This document shows positions 49,500 through 57,536 of a stretch of DNA of 64,000 bases, one piece after another. Source of the DNA: SSSZ01 sp016790965. GTDB lineage: Bacteria > Pseudomonadota > Gammaproteobacteria > Burkholderiales > Rhodocyclaceae. A program made the position numbers and the translations under genes. The notes under the pieces are model-generated. The model was not told where the DNA came from, did not search any database, and saw only the letters and a program-made list of their open reading frames with translations. Each line of letters opens with the position of its first letter. The stretch's first letter is position 1. The stretch covers positions 1 to 64,000 of the forward strand of contig JAEUNZ010000005.1 of the NCBI GenBank assembly GCA_016790965.1. Direction: 5' to 3'.

Positions 49500-49562
49500 C
49501 CCAGAACTTCAGCTGCCGGGGCCTGAAATCCAGCAGACTTACGGATCGCCCCCGCCGCGCCC

Positions 49563-50339
49563 CTACCACTCCAAAGATTCAATCAGCGCAGTCATGGCCG
49601 CAGCGGCACCCAGCGGAAGGCGCGTATCGACGATACCGCTCAGGACCGTCTCGCCGGGATTGATCTCGACCGTAGGAATCCCGCGTCGGGCCGCCCACAG
49701 AACCGGTTGGGCAATATACTGAAAGGCACTCGAAGTACCGATCGAGAATACAGCGTCGAATCCGGCCTCAAAAGCGTCCAGAAAACGATCCATGGCCCCG
49801 GAGGGAAGGGCCTCGCCAAACAGAACCACTGCCGGCCGCAATACAGCGTCGCACTCGGGACAGTGCGGGGGAATTTCCCAGCCCTCCAGCGTGGGGCAAT
49901 AAGTACGGAAGTGACATGAGGTACAAGCGAGATTCTGGAGATTGCCGTGGATCTCGATCAGATTGAAACTCCCTGCGCGGCGGTGGAGGCCGTCGATATT
50001 CTGGGTCAGGACGAGACTGCCGGGCCGTTCGCGTTCAATGCGGGCCATCGCCCTGTGCGCGGCGTTGGGCGCCACCCCACGGCAGGCCTCTTCGATCTGG
50101 GCGAGATACTTCCAGGTGACCTCGGGGAAAGCCGCGAACACCTCACCTGAGAGAGCCTCTTCGATGCGCAGGCCCTCGTCGGTGAGTTCCCGATCGTACA
50201 AACCGCCAATTCCCCTGTAAGTCGGGAGACCGGAATCTGCGGAAATGCCTGCGCCGGTAATGAACAACAGCCGTCGCGCTGAAGCCACGAGCGCGGCAAC
50301 ACGGTCAATTCTGGCCGCCAGATCAGCGGCGCCGATCAC
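49563..50339 (-). CDS. NAD-dependent protein deacylase, sirtuin family
   Basis: A 258-residue sirtuin that removes acyl groups from lysines with NAD+. Visible: FITGAGISADSGLPTYRG (NAD site), TQNIDGLHRRAG, catalytic His in EIHGNLQNL, zinc ligands CTSCHF and HCPECDAVLRPAVVLFGEAL, and IGTSSAFQYIAQP. I set the start at GTG 50339: the frame runs on to 50429, but that extension reads through tRNA-Ser sequence (FVSSNLTASA) and is not protein. Before the element inserted, the tRNA-Ser gene would have been only 35 bases upstream, so the two may once have shared a transcript. Confidence 0.9.
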   Translation of the reverse strand: MIGAADLAARIDRVAALVASARRLLFITGAGISADSGLPTYRGIGGLYDRELTDEGLRIEEALSGEVFAAFPEVTWKYLAQIEEACRGVAPNAAHRAMARIERERPGSLVLTQNIDGLHRRAGSFNLIEIHGNLQNLACTSCHFRTYCPTLEGWEIPPHCPECDAVLRPAVVLFGEALPSGAMDRFLDAFEAGFDAVFSIGTSSAFQYIAQPVLWAARRGIPTVEINPGETVLSGIVDTRLPLGAAAAMTALIESLEW

Positions 50340-50374
50340 TGTAGCCCCAGAAGAACACAAACCCGTACGCACGA

Positions 50375-50430
50375 TGGCGGAGGCGGTGAGATTCGAACTC
50401 ACGAAGGGTTGCCCCTTGCTGGTTTTCAAG
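50375..50430 (-). pseudogene. Detached 3' half of host tRNA-Ser(UGA); left attachment site
   Basis: Reading the minus strand, this is the part of tRNA-Ser from the anticodon loop through the variable arm and T arm to an encoded CCA at 50375-50377. The TTTCAAG at 50424-50430 is the complement of the 7-base anticodon loop CTTGAAA and is the presumed crossover core; to its right the sequence is element DNA. It differs from the complete tRNA at 60100-60187 at three positions (50406, 50411, 50415). Confidence 0.85.
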
Positions 50431-50551
50431 TAACTCGTAGGCTGATTTTACGCCACTGTGCGCCTCTTGCGTAAGTTTTACGAGTTCCATGAAATCAGTG
50501 AGTTGCGCCGGATTTACATTTTGTGTAGCTTGTCATAGCTTTACCTGGACT

Positions 50552-50570
50552 GCTTACGGTCTGCTTACCG
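50552..50570 (+). promoter_or_regulatory. Paired GCTTAC sites, left end (integrase arm-site candidate)
   Basis: GCTTAC at 50552 and GCTTACCG at 50563 are spaced exactly 11 bp, one helical turn. A similar pair with a matching TCTGCTTACCG second unit lies at 59964-59982 near the other end. Direct repeats spaced one turn inside both element ends are what P4/lambda-type integrases use as arm sites. The pair also lies 22 bases upstream of the integrase start, so binding could repress int. Confidence 0.6.
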
Positions 50571-50591
50571 AACGTCTAGGAGAAGGAAAAA

Positions 50592-51851
50592 ATGGCAAAG
50601 CTCACGAAGACCTACATCGACAAAATCACACCCCCGGCGAGCGGGTACGACCTGCATTGGGACGAGCAAGACCGAGGGTTCGGTTTGCGCGTCACGAAGG
50701 ACGGGAAACGTACCTACATCGTGCAAGGGCGCGTCAATGGTAAGGAAGCCCGCATCACCATCGGGGCGCATGGGGTCTTCACCGCCGACCAAGCCCGCGA
50801 GGTAGCACGCGAACACCTGCGGAGCATGAGGCAGGGCATTGACCCCCGCACCGTTGCCAAGGAGCGTGCAGCCGAGGCGGTAACGCTGCGCGACGTAGCA
50901 GACGCCTACAAGCGCGACCGCCCGCTCAAGGAAAGCAGCAAGGGCGAGATCGAGCGCCATGTGACCACAACCTTCGAGGCATGGCTCAAGAAGCCCATGA
51001 CGAGCATCACCCGCGAGGTGGTCACAAAGCGGTTCAACGAGATTAAGAATCACGGTCTGCGAGGCGACGGACCCGCACCAGCTCAAGCCAATCAGGGGTT
51101 CAGCGTGCTTCGCGCCCTGTTCAACTACGCGATTCGGGAATACCGCAGGCCGGACGGTACGGCGATCATCAAGGACAACCCCGTTGAGGTACTTCACAAG
51201 AAATGGGCACCGATCAAGGCGAGGACGACCCGCATACCTGATTCCCGCGTCGGTGCCGTGTGGTCAGCCCTCCAGCAGTGGCGCGAAGTCGCCTACAACC
51301 GCGACACGCTGGCAAGCATTGACCTTGTCAGCTTCCTCTTACTCACAGGGGCGAGAATCGGGGAAGCGTCCGCGCTGACATGGGACAGGGTGAATCTGGA
51401 CGAAGCATGGTGGCATATACCCGACCCGAAGAACCGGAATCCTGTCTGGTTGCCGCTGTCGTCGCAAGCGGTGGAACTGCTCAAGACCCGCCAGCGGGTC
51501 AAGGGTAGCCCGTTCGTGTTCGCAAGCTGGGGCAAGGCAGGCCATATCCGCGACCCCCGCGACACCATGAACAAGGTCAGCGAGGTTGCAGGCCTCCACC
51601 TGTCGCCGCATGACCTTCGGCGAACGATGACCACGATTGGCATCGCCAACTGCGGCATTGATTTGTTCAAGGTGGAATTGCTGACGAACCATGTACCCAA
51701 GACCGTGACGGAGCGCCATTACCTCGAAACGCAGCAGCTTCAATACCTGCTCCCGGAAGCGCAGCGCATAGCCGACTGGATCGAGGCGCAGGCTGTGGCC
51801 GTTAAGGCGCAAGCTGAGGCAGAGCAGCCCGAGGCGGAGCTGGTGGAATAA
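50592..51851 (+). CDS. P4-type tyrosine integrase
   Basis: A 419-residue site-specific recombinase. The N-terminal arm-binding domain (about 1-85) begins MAKLTKTYIDKITPPASGYD, with GFGLRVTKDGKRTYIVQGRV, typical of DUF4102-type integrases. A core-binding domain (~100-190) and the catalytic domain (~205-395) follow. The catalytic set is Arg in LLLTGARIGEASALTW, Lys in IPDPKNRNPVWLPL, His/Arg in LSPHDLRRTMTT and the nucleophilic Tyr in TERHYLETQQL. The start follows AGGAGAAGGAAAAA. It lies 161 bases inside the left end, the usual place for a tRNA-targeting integrase. Confidence 0.95.
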   Translation: MAKLTKTYIDKITPPASGYDLHWDEQDRGFGLRVTKDGKRTYIVQGRVNGKEARITIGAHGVFTADQAREVAREHLRSMRQGIDPRTVAKERAAEAVTLRDVADAYKRDRPLKESSKGEIERHVTTTFEAWLKKPMTSITREVVTKRFNEIKNHGLRGDGPAPAQANQGFSVLRALFNYAIREYRRPDGTAIIKDNPVEVLHKKWAPIKARTTRIPDSRVGAVWSALQQWREVAYNRDTLASIDLVSFLLLTGARIGEASALTWDRVNLDEAWWHIPDPKNRNPVWLPLSSQAVELLKTRQRVKGSPFVFASWGKAGHIRDPRDTMNKVSEVAGLHLSPHDLRRTMTTIGIANCGIDLFKVELLTNHVPKTVTERHYLETQQLQYLLPEAQRIADWIEAQAVAVKAQAEAEQPEAELVE

Positions 51852-52045
51852 CCCTACTAACGAGATAGCTAATTCGCCCGATTTGCGGTCGCGCAGACAG
51901 AGGGATAAAGTTTGGCTCACCAGATCGCCTGACGTGCGGATTGCACGTCCTGAATAGTCTGCACCAGCAGGCCGGCATTGACGTTCCACCGTCTGCCGGC
52001 CTTTTTGTTTGCGTCGGCGGGGTGGGCACCCATACGGAGTCCATC

Positions 52046-52333
52046 ATGGCAACCAGCCACTTTGAGAAGATACGCTTTCTGACCCTTGAGCAAGTGGATG
52101 AGGTATTTGAATTATCGCTCGACTCACTGCACCAATTCAGGGACGCCAACGACATGCTATCACCTGACATCGTGAAAGCTATTGTCGAGAACCACCTGTG
52201 GTTCCTCCTGAAAGAACTTTTTGATGCGGAGAACCCGACCATGCGAGCGCTTGAGACGGTGCCTCCTTGGGCAGCGCCCGAATCCAGCGCACCAGCCAAG
52301 AAGCCACGGAAACGTGCGGCCGGAAAGGTTTGA
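52046..52333 (+). CDS. Small unknown protein of the element
   Basis: A 95-residue protein starting MATSHFEKIRFLTLEQVDEV, mostly helical (FELSLDSLHQFRDANDMLSP, VENHLWFLLKELFDAE), with a basic Lys-rich C-terminus (SSAPAKKPRKRAAGKV). The ATG at 52046 has GGAG six bases upstream and is preferred to the longer frame opening at 51941. No family was recognised. The basic tail suggests nucleic-acid contact. Confidence 0.6.
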   Translation: MATSHFEKIRFLTLEQVDEVFELSLDSLHQFRDANDMLSPDIVKAIVENHLWFLLKELFDAENPTMRALETVPPWAAPESSAPAKKPRKRAAGKV

Positions 52334-52529
52334 TGAAAGTAACGTGCGTCAAATTGCACCATCAAACTTAGGCCAGTAAAGTTGTTGCAAGTGCAGCGCA
52401 GTTACTCACAAGTCTCCGCGCTGCACCCGACAGCCTCAAGGGTGCAACACCCTTGGGCCGGTTGAAAACCGGCACGCCGTAATACGTCTTCGGCAGCGCA
52501 TCCAGACGAGCTAGTTCTGGAGCCACCAA

Positions 52530-52778
52530 ATGACCACAGCATCCAAGCTGCTTACGACTGCCGAAGCCGCTGAACGTATCGGCGTGAAACCCAACACCCT
52601 CGAACGCTGGCGCACCTATGGCACCGGCCCCGAGTTCATCAAGATCAATCCGCATTCCTTGCGCTCGCCCATTCGCTACCGCGAATCCGTCCTTGAGGCG
52701 TGGCTGGCAGAGCGCACCTGCACGAATACGAGTCAATACCCGCTGCCCAATCGCAGCATGGCCCACGCGACCGCTTAA
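52530..52778 (+). CDS. AlpA/excisionase-like MerR-type HTH protein
   Basis: An 82-residue protein with a winged-helix excisionase fold: LLTTAEAAERIGVKPNTLER (helix-turn-helix, residues ~7-26), WRTYGTGPEFIKINPHS (wing) and IRYRESVLEAWLAER. Proteins of this type (AlpA/Xis) direct excision or activate integrase in P4-like elements. GGAG precedes the ATG by 8 bases. Its position between integrase and the DUF3987 gene is the standard one in satellite-type elements. Confidence 0.85.
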   Translation: MTTASKLLTTAEAAERIGVKPNTLERWRTYGTGPEFIKINPHSLRSPIRYRESVLEAWLAERTCTNTSQYPLPNRSMAHATA

Positions 52779-52893
52779 AGACCAGCGTACATCTAAAACG
52801 TTGGCCTTGAACGATCAAACCCAATGCAGCCGCAGGACTTGGGCGAGCCGGTACGGCACGCAATAGCCCAGCGTAAGGAATCAGGACAAAACC

Positions 52894-54654
52894 ATGAACC
52901 GCATTCAAGAAAACAGCGGCGAGGGTCGCAACACCCTGCCGCTGAAAGAGAACCGTCCCCTGAATGGACTAGGGGCTAGTGTAGGAAACCTCACCCCGCA
53001 GGGCTTTGACAATTTGCTGGCGACACAGCAGGCCGCGCAGTGTGGTCAATACCAGTACGGCGGCGCAGTGCCGATCGTCGCCCCTGCCGACGCTGTGCAG
53101 CCCGCAGCCGGGGAAAAACTGAAGCACAAAGACCGATTCGCCGGTTTCTTTGGCGGTAGCGAGCAGCCCGCCGAACCTGTCTGGGAAAAGCCGGTGCCGT
53201 TGCGTGCAGAGATTGAGGCGCTACCGTACCCGCTGGAAGTGTTGCCGCCTCTCATCCGCGATGCAATCGCCGAGGTTGAGCAATTCATCCAGGCGCCGAC
53301 CGCACTGATTGCGGCGTCTGCCCTCTCGGCAGTCTCGGCAACGGTGCAGGGGCTTGTGAGCGTTGAACGCGGCGCAAGTCTGCGCGGTCCCGCGTCTCTG
53401 TTCTTCCTCACCCTTGCGGTCAGTGGCGAGCGCAAGAGCAGCGCCGACAAGTATTTCACGCGAGCCATTCACGAATGGGAAGCGCAGCAAGCGGAAGCCG
53501 CGAAACCGGCGCTGGCTGCATATCGCGCTGCTTCAACCGAATGGCAATGCACCGAGGAAGGCTACAAGCAAGCCATCAAGCAAAGCGCAAAAGGCGGGAT
53601 GCCCGATAAGTACGTTGCGGAACAGCTCAAGCAGCTTGAATTAGATAGGCCGCTTGAGCCGCGCATCCCGACCATTCTCCGGATGGATGACACGCCCGAG
53701 GCGTTGGGCGTTGCGCTGACCCGCTGGCCTGTGGCTGCTGTGTTGAGCAACGAGGCGGGGATTATCTTCGGTGCCCACGGCATGAACCCTGAATCGGTCA
53801 TGCGGAATATGGCAGGCCTGAACGTGTGTTGGGATGGCGGGCACCTCCGACGCGACCGCACCTCTACGCAGAGCATCAACGTTGAAGGGATGCGGGTAAC
53901 GATGGGCCTGATGGTGCAGCCCGATACACTCCAATCGTTCCTCAGCAGACAAGGCGCATTGGCGCGGGGTATCGGGTTCCTCGCCCGTTTCTTGGTAGCA
54001 CACCCCGATTCGACCCAAGGCACGCGGTTCTATCGTGAGCAGACACCCGGCGAGCCTGCCCTGTCAGCTTTCAATGCACGCGCCAAGCAACTGCTCGACA
54101 TTCGGGCGCAGGTAGATGCAGAGGGCAGGCTGGAAACCACCTACCTCCCGCTATCGCCCGAGGCGAAGGAAATCTGGATTCAGTTCCATGATGTCGTGGA
54201 GGAAGAACTAGGCAGGGGGCGCGAGTATTACGACGTTCAGGACGTAGCCAGCAAAGCAGCCGACAATGCGGCACGCCTCGCGGCCTGCCTGCACGCATTC
54301 TGTGACCACACGCACAGCATTTCTTCTATCGGTAAGGAAAGCATGGAAGCCGGTACGAAGTTGATGCGCTGGTACTTGCATGAGGCGCTGCGCTTCTGCC
54401 GTCAGTTGGCGGTTCCCGATAGCCTGCGGAAAGCGGAACGGCTTGAGGAATGGCTGGTGATGAAGCTGTATTCGGGCATGACGCTGGTGCCGACCCGCGA
54501 GGTCAAGCAGTTCGCACCGAGCGAGCTACGGGGTGCGGCTGGTGCCGAAGCCTTTGCAGTGCTGGAAGACCATAACCGGGCGAAGCTCATCACCCAAGGC
54601 CAGAAGAAGTTCTATTGCTTGAACCCCGAGGTGGCGAATGAGTACCGGCGCTAG
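52894..54654 (+). CDS. DUF3987 protein, putative replication primase/helicase-like
   Basis: A 586-residue protein. The segment LIAASALSAVSATVQGLVSV followed by SLFFLTLAVSGERKSSADKY (residues ~130-195) is the conserved start of DUF3987, with a degenerate Walker-A-like SGERKSS. Asp/His-rich parts follow (RMDDTPEALGVALTRWPVAA, SNEAGIIFGAHGMNPESVMR, LARFLVAHPD). A C-terminal winged-helix is suggested by REVKQFAPSELRGAAGAEAF. Members occur in phages and integrative elements, usually where a primase/helicase gene is expected; the activity is not established. An inverted-repeat array lies directly downstream. Confidence 0.8.
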   Translation: MNRIQENSGEGRNTLPLKENRPLNGLGASVGNLTPQGFDNLLATQQAAQCGQYQYGGAVPIVAPADAVQPAAGEKLKHKDRFAGFFGGSEQPAEPVWEKPVPLRAEIEALPYPLEVLPPLIRDAIAEVEQFIQAPTALIAASALSAVSATVQGLVSVERGASLRGPASLFFLTLAVSGERKSSADKYFTRAIHEWEAQQAEAAKPALAAYRAASTEWQCTEEGYKQAIKQSAKGGMPDKYVAEQLKQLELDRPLEPRIPTILRMDDTPEALGVALTRWPVAAVLSNEAGIIFGAHGMNPESVMRNMAGLNVCWDGGHLRRDRTSTQSINVEGMRVTMGLMVQPDTLQSFLSRQGALARGIGFLARFLVAHPDSTQGTRFYREQTPGEPALSAFNARAKQLLDIRAQVDAEGRLETTYLPLSPEAKEIWIQFHDVVEEELGRGREYYDVQDVASKAADNAARLAACLHAFCDHTHSISSIGKESMEAGTKLMRWYLHEALRFCRQLAVPDSLRKAERLEEWLVMKLYSGMTLVPTREVKQFAPSELRGAAGAEAFAVLEDHNRAKLITQGQKKFYCLNPEVANEYRR

Positions 54655-54792
54655 GTGTAGCCGGTGTAGCGGCTGTAGCTGTAGCAGGAGTAGCGAAAAC
54701 TGTACGGGGGATTCTGAAAGTCTTAAATCTTCTTTACTTTGTACCTGCACTGAGCAAGCTGCTACAGCTACACCGGCTACAGCCGCTACACC
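54655..54792. repeat. GTAGC inverted-repeat array (iteron/origin candidate)
   Basis: From the base after the DUF3987 stop, five GTAGC units occur in 41 bases on the plus strand (54657-54694). From 54758 to 54792 four copies of the complement (GCTAC) follow, plus further partial units. The two arms share GGTGTAGCGGCTGTAG as a 16-bp inverted match, and the 63 bases between are AT-rich. The array can fold as a long hairpin; iteron-like spacing beside a replication gene suggests an origin. The stretch to 54915 holds no gene that I can support. Confidence 0.65.
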
Positions 54793-54916
54793 TTGCAAGG
54801 GGTCAGCGGTCGGCCTGCAAACCATAGGGAGCCAACACCCAATCGACGCACAGGCCGCGCTCATGGTGTGGTCAATGCAAGGGTGGCACCCCGTACCGGC
54901 CAGCGGCAGCAGGTCA

Positions 54917-54942
54917 CAAAAAACCCCGCACGAGGCGGGGTG
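54917..54942 (-). terminator. Intrinsic terminator of the 54965-55366 gene
   Basis: On the minus strand: stem ACCCCGC / GCGGGGT with a 5-base loop, followed by TTTTTTGT. It lies 23 bases after the stop codon of the minus-strand gene. Confidence 0.85.
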
Positions 54943-54964
54943 TTGTATTGATGTGTCATGTACG

Positions 54965-55366
54965 TCACTTCGCTTCGGTCTGCCTGCTGATGCCGTAGAA
55001 CTTCCGGCGGGCGTAGAACTCGCAACTGACGTTGTTCGGGTTCCAGCCGCGCTTCTCGCCTTGGGCTTTGGCGTCCTTGAGCGTGGCGTCGGGGTGGGCA
55101 TCCAGCCATGCCCAAACGTCAGCGCAGACCCCGCCAGCCTTTGGACGCTTCACCCCGTTGCGTTCCTCCTGCTCGACCTTGGGCGGCTTGCTGGATGTGG
55201 TCACCTTCTCCGGCTTCACAGGTGTCGCGCTCTCCTTCCAGCCGAAGCGCACCTCGTCGCCGTTCTTATGAACCGTAATGGCAACCCGTTCGCTCGGGAT
55301 ACCGGCAGCAACACCAGCGCGGCGTGCATTCACTCGCTTGGTGTAGGTCGTTGTCGATTGCTTCAT
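54965..55366 (-). CDS. Unknown basic protein of the element
   Basis: A 133-residue protein starting MKQSTTTYTKRVNARRAGVA. A first part (IPSERVAITVHKNGDEVRFG) looks like a small beta domain, then comes a Lys/Pro-rich linker (about 55-75), then a helical end (DVWAWLDAHPDATLKDAKAQ and GEKRGWNPNNVSCEFYARRK) that resembles a short DNA-binding module. The ATG at 55366 has AGGAG upstream. It is the only minus-strand gene in the left part of the element, with its own terminator. No family is known to me. Confidence 0.6.
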   Translation of the reverse strand: MKQSTTTYTKRVNARRAGVAAGIPSERVAITVHKNGDEVRFGWKESATPVKPEKVTTSSKPPKVEQEERNGVKRPKAGGVCADVWAWLDAHPDATLKDAKAQGEKRGWNPNNVSCEFYARRKFYGISRQTEAK

Positions 55367-55465
55367 GTCGTTCTCCTGTTCGTTGATGACGCAGCAATTA
55401 CAGGATGCGTCTCCGAGAACCGGCAACCGATTTGTCATGCAGCCAAGGAACGGCAAATACACTAT

Positions 55466-55633
55466 TTGACGGACAGTGCCCGTAAGCGATTGGAACAGTT
55501 CCGCTTCTTCACCGAGGGGCAGCAGCGCGTAAGCCTATTGCACGCAACCCGCAGAAATCGGCTCCTGTTCAAGCACGTCAAAAAGACGACGCAGAACACT
55601 ACCTGTAGTGACTTTGATGGAATCAAGCACTAG
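55466..55633 (+). CDS. Possible 55-residue basic ORF (TTG start)
   Basis: The frame from TTG 55466 codes for TDSARKRLEQFRFFTEGQQR then VSLLHATRRNRLLFKHVKKT and a Cys-containing tail. It is basic and helical-looking. There is no good ribosome-binding site and no family match, so it may not be translated. The region 55367-55633 is otherwise without a gene and must hold the promoters for both flanking genes. Confidence 0.25.
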   Translation: MTDSARKRLEQFRFFTEGQQRVSLLHATRRNRLLFKHVKKTTQNTTCSDFDGIKH

Positions 55634-55644
55634 ATGCAGTGCTT
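55625..55644. promoter_or_regulatory. Perfect inverted repeat AAGCACT-N6-AGTGCTT
   Basis: A 7-bp perfect palindrome with a 6-base spacer, 58 bases upstream of the TTG start chosen for the next gene. It could be an operator for the ribbon-helix-helix-like product of that gene. Confidence 0.5.
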
Positions 55645-55702
55645 ACCGGTAATTTGCCATATGCTACCTTCATCACAACACACCAGCCGAGAAGAGGCCG
55701 CT

Positions 55703-56107
55703 TTGCCAACCGAAAACGCCCGGAACCAGCAAGCATTCCGCGACCGACTGAAAGACGAGGGCGGCGCTCGCGTCGAATTCACCCTGAACAAAGACCTTCT
55801 CCAAGCCGTGGAGCAGGTCAGACAGAGTCTTGGGGCGGGATGTACCCGCCAAGACGCATTAACCCACCTTCTCAACCAAGGAGCATCGACCGTGAAGACC
55901 AATCAGTATCGTGAAGACCAATCCAAGCAGAAACCGACCGGCCTGACCGCCAGCGAAACCGCCGAGCTTGCACAGTTCAAGACCAAGCTCATCAACGACC
56001 ATCTGGACGCCCGCGAAGTGCAGGCGAACGGCGGCCCCGCTGGTGTGGCTCACAAAGCCCGCATCAACGCCATGCTGGATGCCAATAACCAGCATCGGCA
56101 GAAGTAA
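55703..56107 (+). CDS. Ribbon-helix-helix-like small protein of the element
   Basis: A 134-residue protein if TTG 55703 is the start. TTG is preferred because GAAGAGG sits five bases before it; ATGs at 55634 and 55661 lack a ribosome site. The part GGARVEFTLNKDLLQAVEQV (strand then helix) followed by TRQDALTHLLNQG looks like a ribbon-helix-helix DNA-binding domain. The second half (TGLTASETAELAQFKTKLIN, AGVAHKARINAMLDANNQ) is helical. A palindrome lies just upstream. The role is unknown; control of the element's replication genes is a guess. Confidence 0.6.
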   Translation: MPTENARNQQAFRDRLKDEGGARVEFTLNKDLLQAVEQVRQSLGAGCTRQDALTHLLNQGASTVKTNQYREDQSKQKPTGLTASETAELAQFKTKLINDHLDAREVQANGGPAGVAHKARINAMLDANNQHRQK

Positions 56108-56135
56108 CCCGATTCACCAACCACAAGGAACGATC

Positions 56136-56684
56136 ATGCAATCCCCTGATACCGCGAAACTGAACGACGCCCTGCAAGCTGTCCTCCAGCAGCTTGACGA
56201 GGCAACCACTGCCCAAGCCGTGCGGAAGGCCGACTGGACGACCGCCGCTGCCAAGGGCGACGACAAGATCGCCGACAAGCTGGAAGCGGAAATGGAAAAG
56301 GCGGCGCGTGTTCTGCAACGGCTGGAAGTTCAGCGCAACGCCCTGGTCAGCCAGATCAACGACGCTGCCGAAGTGGAGCGTGCTACCCATGCCGCCCGCC
56401 TCAAGAAGAACGCCGACGCGCTGCTGGCGCAGTCGGTGGAGAAGTTCAACGCGCTAGAACCCCTTGCCGCTGCTCTTGCTGCCGCAGTTGATGCCCTGGC
56501 GGTGGATCACAACAACTGGCGTGAGTCGCAATTCCTAGCGAAGCAAGCGGGGGCAACTGTGGAGGGCTTCTCGTCGCTGGACAACACCGATCAGGTGCAT
56601 CGTGTTGTTGAGTCGCTGGGCAACTCCAAAGCACGTATCGCTGGCCTCGCTCGTGAGTTTTCCCGCATCAGCGTTTTCATGTAA
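56136..56684 (+). CDS. Coiled-coil protein of unknown function
   Basis: A 182-residue protein predicted almost wholly helical: LNDALQAVLQQLDEATTAQA, DKIADKLEAEMEKAARVLQR and AAEVERATHAARLKKNADAL form long amphipathic helices, with a second bundle around LAAALAAAVDALAVDHNNWR. ATG 56136 has AAGGAA six bases upstream. No catalytic motif or known family. It lies 28 bases after the RHH-like gene and shares its strand with the following genes. Confidence 0.65.
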   Translation: MQSPDTAKLNDALQAVLQQLDEATTAQAVRKADWTTAAAKGDDKIADKLEAEMEKAARVLQRLEVQRNALVSQINDAAEVERATHAARLKKNADALLAQSVEKFNALEPLAAALAAAVDALAVDHNNWRESQFLAKQAGATVEGFSSLDNTDQVHRVVESLGNSKARIAGLAREFSRISVFM

Positions 56685-56753
56685 CTGAACAGAACGGCGT
56701 AACCTGCGGCGGCGCAACGCTCCCGTATAAGTGCCTGTCAATCGGAGTACCGA

Positions 56754-57524
56754 ATGATTAAGACAGGCAAAGGCCCGAAGGCCATCACCAGCGCCAAGAG
56801 CATCCGCGAAGCAGAACGACGCGCTGAGATGCTTTCCCTTCGCTTGGAGGGAAAAACCCTCGAACAGATTGGCGCTCACATGAACGTCGGCGCAGACACG
56901 GTGCATCGTGTTATCAGCCGGGCGCTCACATCTGTAACGAAAGAACCCGCCGAAGAACTGCTGACCCTTGAGCTAGGACGCTGTGACGTTCTGCTGTCCG
57001 AGGCGATGCAGACCGTGAAGGCATTTCACCCGCTTGTCAGTGCTGGCCGAGTGGTCAGCGCCCCCATGCTCACCAACCAAGGCGAGCCAATTCGCAACCC
57101 CGAAACCGGCGACGTGCTGACGCGGGTACTGGAGGACAAAGCGCCAAAACTTGCTGCCATCCACACGGCAGTCAAAGTCATGGAACGACGCGCCAAACTC
57201 CTCGGCCTTGATGCGCCGAGCAGGATGCAGGCGGATCTCAACGTCAGCACCGACGAGAAAAAGCCTTACGACCTGAGCAGGCTGGACATGAACGAGGTAG
57301 AGCTTCTGGACTATCTGATGCGCAAGGCGGAAGACCCGGACGCGACACCAGCAGCGAGAAAGAACCTCAATACGAGATGGGGCGAGCGCAGCGAGTGCCC
57401 GGAAGAACTGACCCCGGACGAGATGGCTACCGTGAAAGAGGTGTTCCGCAAGCTGGGCGTGAAGTACCTCTTGATCGACACGGTGGATTCTTGGCGTGTC
57501 CCGCCCGCACTGCCCGCCCCATAA
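56754..57524 (+). CDS. HTH protein resembling phage small-terminase-like proteins
   Basis: A 256-residue protein with an N-terminal helix-turn-helix (RLEGKTLEQIGAHMNVGADT and VHRVISRALTSV, residues ~31-62). The middle stretch TLELGRCDVLLSEAMQTVKA ... IHTAVKVMERRAKLLGLDAP (about 75-163) resembles a module common in phage HTH proteins encoded next to terminase genes. The rest (LSRLDMNEVELLDYLMRKAE) is helical. No large-terminase gene lies nearby. In phage satellites a lone small terminase redirects helper packaging; that role here is only a hypothesis. Confidence 0.6.
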   Translation: MIKTGKGPKAITSAKSIREAERRAEMLSLRLEGKTLEQIGAHMNVGADTVHRVISRALTSVTKEPAEELLTLELGRCDVLLSEAMQTVKAFHPLVSAGRVVSAPMLTNQGEPIRNPETGDVLTRVLEDKAPKLAAIHTAVKVMERRAKLLGLDAPSRMQADLNVSTDEKKPYDLSRLDMNEVELLDYLMRKAEDPDATPAARKNLNTRWGERSECPEELTPDEMATVKEVFRKLGVKYLLIDTVDSWRVPPALPAP

Positions 57525-57536
57525 GGAAAACGAACA

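Noticed and set aside
50340..50429. N-terminal extension of the sirtuin (MKTSKGQPFVSSNLTASA)
   Set aside because: These residues come from reading the tRNA-Ser 3' half and its flank; the GTG at 50339 begins the conserved protein.
54655..54792. CRISPR-like repeat array
   Set aside because: Units are only ~5-9 bases, in both orientations, with no regular spacers and no cas genes.
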